This document shows positions 61,801 to 64,000 of a stretch of 64,000 nt of DNA, one piece after another. The DNA lies in the NCBI RefSeq assembly GCF_964340395.1, contig NC_135565.1, positions 21,369,709 through 21,433,708 of the forward strand, written 5' to 3'. A program made the position numbers and the translations under genes. Position 1 is the first letter of the stretch. Each line of letters opens with the position of its first letter. The stretch comes from Glandiceps talaboti. Lineage: Eukaryota; Hemichordata; Enteropneusta; Spengelidae. The notes beneath the pieces are model-generated. The model saw nothing but the letters and a program-made list of their open reading frames with translations, was not told where the DNA came from and searched no databases.

Positions 61801-62806
61801 TGCGTGCACCAGTGCAAGTAACCTCTGGTACATACCTACTAGTACATGTGTGTGTGTGCACCAGTGCAAGTAATCTCGTGTATTATGTAATAATAATAGA
61901 TTGGATAAAAGATCATGTGTCATAATGTGTATGCATCAAAATAATAAATTAATCATATGTTGTACAAGTCATTGTAAGTTTGTAATTTCAAGTTTAGAAC
62001 ACATTTCAAGCAGTGAACAATAAGTGATATTCCACAAATTCAATATCTTGTTTCTAAAGAAACTTTTCACATCATTTTGTGGTTTCAAGGGACTCTTCCA
62101 ATGCGGTTGCTAAGCAACTCCAGGGTGAAGCAGAGAAAATAGACTGTAAAGATTTGGTATGTAAACAATACTTTCAATCACAGATATCAGAAGTTCTTAA
62201 GTAGAAATTTTGGGAAGTAGGAATAGAAGTAACTCTTTTAAAGTGTGAGTGCAAAATGCAATTAATAGGGAACTTGCAATCCAGACAAAGCATGCTCAGA
62301 TGCAAAGGACTATGGGATTATGTGAGGTTATCGTAATACCTAATCTGGAGCTACCGATAAAATAAACCTCCCACAATGGTCAGGATAACTATGAATTGAT
62401 TATTTGTGGTTACAAACAATGTATCAACATTGTTTATAATGCTAATTAATGAGTATTTATTACCACATTTCCCATGATTCAACATGGAGGGTTCGCAAGT
62501 TCCCTATTAGTCAGTGTTTCAACCATTCAGGATTCCTCACCCTAAGCAAAAACACTTTTAAAATCTCAATATTATAAACCATTGATTAAACAGTAGCTGT
62601 ATGTGAAAAGATCTGTTTTTAAAAATGCAATTTTCCTTTTTAATCAGGTAATGACCATGAACAATCCAGAAAGTGATGTGTTAACCAGGTATCCTGAGTT
62701 GATACCCAGTATCTATGATGTTATACTACAGAGTAACAAGAGAGGAGATGATAACTGGACACTCAGAGAGAATATTAAACCATTCTTTACTGATGATGTC
62801 ATTTAG
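52645..62806 (+). CDS. GT4-like / IRE1-like kinase fusion protein, complete
   Basis: There are 13 exons: 52645-52666, 53269-54525, 55304-55629, 56342-56413, 57145-57296, 57701-57857, 58520-58714, 58900-59005, 59441-59628, 60131-60342, 61047-61115, 62090-62156, 62648-62806. They sum to 2,982 nt in one frame (993 residues plus stop). The ATG at 52645 opens a 22-nt exon whose phase fits the next. Approximate residues: GT4-like fold 8-427, Ser/Thr-rich linker 428-535, UIM-like 536-560, IRE1-type kinase about 600-900, shortened KEN-like tail 900-993. There is no signal peptide and no transmembrane helix, so unlike true IRE1 it is probably cytosolic. Exon 2 ends at 54525 (donor gtaggt), because the alternative at 54529 would create a stop. 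I know of no standard gene name. Confidence 0.82.
52832..53077. repeat. (CACT)n/(ATCC)n/(ATTC)n compound array
   Basis: Array in intron 1 of the kinase gene, between the 22-nt first coding exon and the GT4 exon. Confidence 0.95.
53269..54525 (+). CDS. GT4-like glycosyltransferase domain (exon 2)
   Basis: The single exon of 419 codons begins with a Rossmann-like strand and helix (LFVSSRW, then [17 protein letters not shown]). It ends with a second Rossmann fold, LRISIVGG then [20 protein letters not shown], then [16 protein letters not shown]. This is the GT-B/GT4 pattern. In active GT4 enzymes the E-x7-E motif reads E-P-F-G-x-x-x-x-E; here the first Glu is Asp and the second is Leu, so catalysis may be lost. 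The domain may act as a sensor or scaffold rather than an enzyme; that is inference. Confidence 0.7.
55304..56413 (+). CDS. Ser/Thr-rich linker and UIM-like motif (exons 3-4)
   Basis: Exon 55304-55629 codes a low-complexity, serine-rich segment ([21 protein letters not shown]) with several basic-Ser pairs that could be phosphorylated. Exon 56342-56413 codes a 24-residue helix reading [14 protein letters not shown]. This fits the ubiquitin-interacting motif pattern of acidic residues, then ALxxS. Ubiquitin binding is a prediction only. Confidence 0.55.
55815..55890. repeat. (GT)n microsatellite
   Basis: In a kinase-gene intron. Immediately after it, a short sequence (taaataacttaaaatcaaaa) is itself tandemly doubled. 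Confidence 0.9.
57145..61115 (+). CDS. IRE1-like protein kinase domain (exons 5-11)
   Basis: The exons read, in order: a loose glycine loop ([11 protein letters not shown]), VAVKRV with the ATP lysine, [15 protein letters not shown], the catalytic loop ILHRDLKPANVLID, the magnesium loop [19 protein letters not shown] in place of the APE region, [23 protein letters not shown] for the F helix, and [14 protein letters not shown] at the end. HRDLKPAN, DFG and the closing HPFFW-like motif are those of the IRE1/RNase L family. All catalytic residues are present. A Ser/Asp-rich insert ([14 protein letters not shown]) interrupts the domain between PREVL and the F helix. Confidence 0.85.
60463..60663 (+). 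repeat. Dispersed repeat in kinase-gene intron
   Basis: Inverse copy of 45,345-45,553. It lies in the intron between exons 60131-60342 and 61047-61115. Confidence 0.7.
62090..62806 (+). CDS. Shortened KEN-like C-terminus (exons 12-13)
   Basis: Exon 62090-62156 reads [19 protein letters not shown], resembling the start of the IRE1/RNase L KEN domain after the HPFFW motif. Exon 62648-62806 then gives [18 protein letters not shown] and [12 protein letters not shown] before TAG. The stretch that in IRE1 carries the RNase residues (Tyr, Arg-Asn and His in the R-x-K-x-x-H helix) is not visible. The nuclease is therefore probably absent or highly divergent. Confidence 0.6.
62264..62508. mobile_element. 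MITE (aatagggaacttgc family)
   Basis: Perfect 14-bp terminal inverted repeat aatagggaacttgc / gcaagttccctatt around 245 bp. It lies in the last intron of the kinase gene. A target duplication is not clear. Confidence 0.8.
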
Positions 62807-63124
62807 TGTCATGGGTAACCCCTGGCAGACACAGCTATGTTAACCAAGTATCCTAAGTTACTACCCAGTATCTATGATGTCATACTACAGAGTAACAAGA
62901 GAGGAGATGATAACTGGACACTCAGAGAGAATATTAAACCATTCTTTACTGATGATGTCATTTAGTGTCATGAGTAACCCCTGGCAGACATAGCTGTGTT
63001 AACCAAGTATCCTAAGTTACTACCCAGTATCTATGATGTCATACTACAGAGTAACAAGATAGAAGATGATAACTGGACACTCAGAGAGAATATTAAACCA
63101 TTCTTTACTGATGATGTCATTTAG
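62681..63124 (+). repeat. Tandem triplication of the kinase gene's terminal exon (159-bp unit)
   Basis: Units start at 62,681, 62,840 and 62,999 (each ttaacca). The first is the coding end of the real last exon. Copies 2 and 3 repeat the same reading frame through to a stop at about the same place, with few changes. The third unit is cut at 63,124. Confidence 0.9.
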
Positions 63125-63348
63125 TTCAACATGTCACATGTTTACACGGCTTTGAATGCAGACTTAAATTGACTTGAACTCAACACTAAAATCTTAAGCT
63201 AATTTGTTTGGACTATGCACGAATACTAAGTGCTAATATAGATAGTAGACATACTAGGTAGACAGTCTGTCTCACCAACATACGCAGCATTCAACGAATT
63301 TATTCACATGAACTTTGAAATGAAAATTCACATGAAGCCTTGACAAGT

Positions 63349-63567
63349 GGGGCTAGGTAATCTATCAATACCGAGTAAGTCTTGAATCTGTTTACTAGCT
63401 AAGTAGACAGTGGCCAAGGGGCTAGGCATTGCATCTATCAACACCCAGTAAGTCTTGAATCTGTGTACTAGCTAAGTAGACAGTGGCCAAGGGGCTAGGT
63501 ATTGCATCTATCAACACCCAGTAAGTCTTGAATCTGTGTACTAGCTAAGTAGACAGTGGCTAAGGGG
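63349..63567. repeat. Minisatellite, 69-73-bp unit, three copies
   Basis: Unit ggggctagg...cagtaagtcttgaatctg...ctagctaagtagacagtgg repeats at 63,349, 63,418 and 63,491. It is unrelated to the 159-bp repeat just upstream. Confidence 0.9.
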
Positions 63568-63911
63568 CAACCAAAACAACCAAAACTTTTACAATAGCTT
63601 TGAACTCCATTAAACCATGCACTAGCCAAGTTGAAAAAAATGGAATATATTCTCTGGTTGTTCTACATCATGACAAAGTATGACAACATTATATATTCTG
63701 CTGTCGTTGAAATATAAGTCAAAACATGCAAACTTGCCATTATTTTCCCCAATTATTTGCAGTGTGTAAAATAACCCTCAGGTGCAATAACTAGGGACAA
63801 GTATATTTACTCAAGAAAACTTTCTGGAAATGTTATTTTTAAATACTAACTCTGTTTGAGGCTAAATATTCATGCTGCGATAACAAAATGCTGCATTTAT
63901 ACATATTGATC

Positions 63912-64000
63912 AAAGTGACCATATGCATGAAAAATGGGTATTTGTTGTGGATTTTTAATTCAGAAAACAACTTGTTTGTTTTTATACTTGGAAAATTTTT
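63912..64000. mobile_element. MITE (catatgg family), partial at window end
   Basis: Begins caaagtgaccatatgcatga followed by atgggtatttgttgtggatt, the same terminal sequence as the four arm copies. The other end is outside the window. Confidence 0.6.

Overview
The window is animal nuclear DNA, most likely from a marine invertebrate. It is AT-rich, its genes have many short exons with GT..AG introns, it is dense in micro- and minisatellites and small transposons, and its genes encode mosaic extracellular proteins. The main gene resembles the GRL101-type leucine-rich-repeat GPCRs known from molluscs, lancelets and related phyla. The sequence does not fix the phylum. All exon models below were built by hand from reading frame, splice sites and intron phase.

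Positions 1 to about 35,515 form a giant imperfect inverted repeat. The left arm (1 to about 17,446) is the reverse complement of the right arm (about 18,793 to 35,515), around a spacer of about 1.35 kb. Each arm carries the 5' half of the same gene, so two paralogues lie head to head. The left copy (minus strand, 14 exons, starting at 16,785) runs off the left edge. The right copy (plus strand, 19,439-44,688) is complete: 29 exons, one continuous frame, about 1,936 residues. Its order is signal peptide, trefoil, F5/8C-like, kringle, EGF, Link-like, F5/8C, PAN/apple, CUB, C-type lectin, seven LDL-receptor class A repeats, LRRs, seven-helix GPCR, and a short cytoplasmic tail resembling the C-lobe of a protein kinase. 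All 14 shared exons keep identical phases, and their length differences are in-frame. This points to two functional or recently functional genes, although a misplaced haplotype must be excluded.

From about 44.7 to 52.6 kb there is little coding sequence. It holds a possible alternative last exon of the receptor, an orphan last exon of an arylsulfatase-like gene, a possible THAP-like fragment, a LINE 3' end, three copies of a terminal-inverted-repeat element, and a run of octamer motifs.

From 52,645 to 62,806 lies a 13-exon gene of about 993 residues. It encodes a cytosolic protein with an N-terminal GT4-like glycosyltransferase fold, a Ser/Thr-rich linker, a UIM-like motif, an IRE1-like kinase domain, and a shortened KEN-like tail that seems to lack the RNase core. 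Its terminal exon is followed by two more tandem copies of itself. With a lectin-rich receptor beside a GT4/IRE1-like kinase, a role in recognition and stress or immune signalling is a reasonable guess, but it is only inference.

Repeats explain most of the remaining sequence. They include a tRNA-derived SINE shared by both arms, a LINE cut differently in each arm, a MITE family flanking the second F5/8C exon in both arms, an arm-specific element with a core satellite, and other arm-specific insertions.
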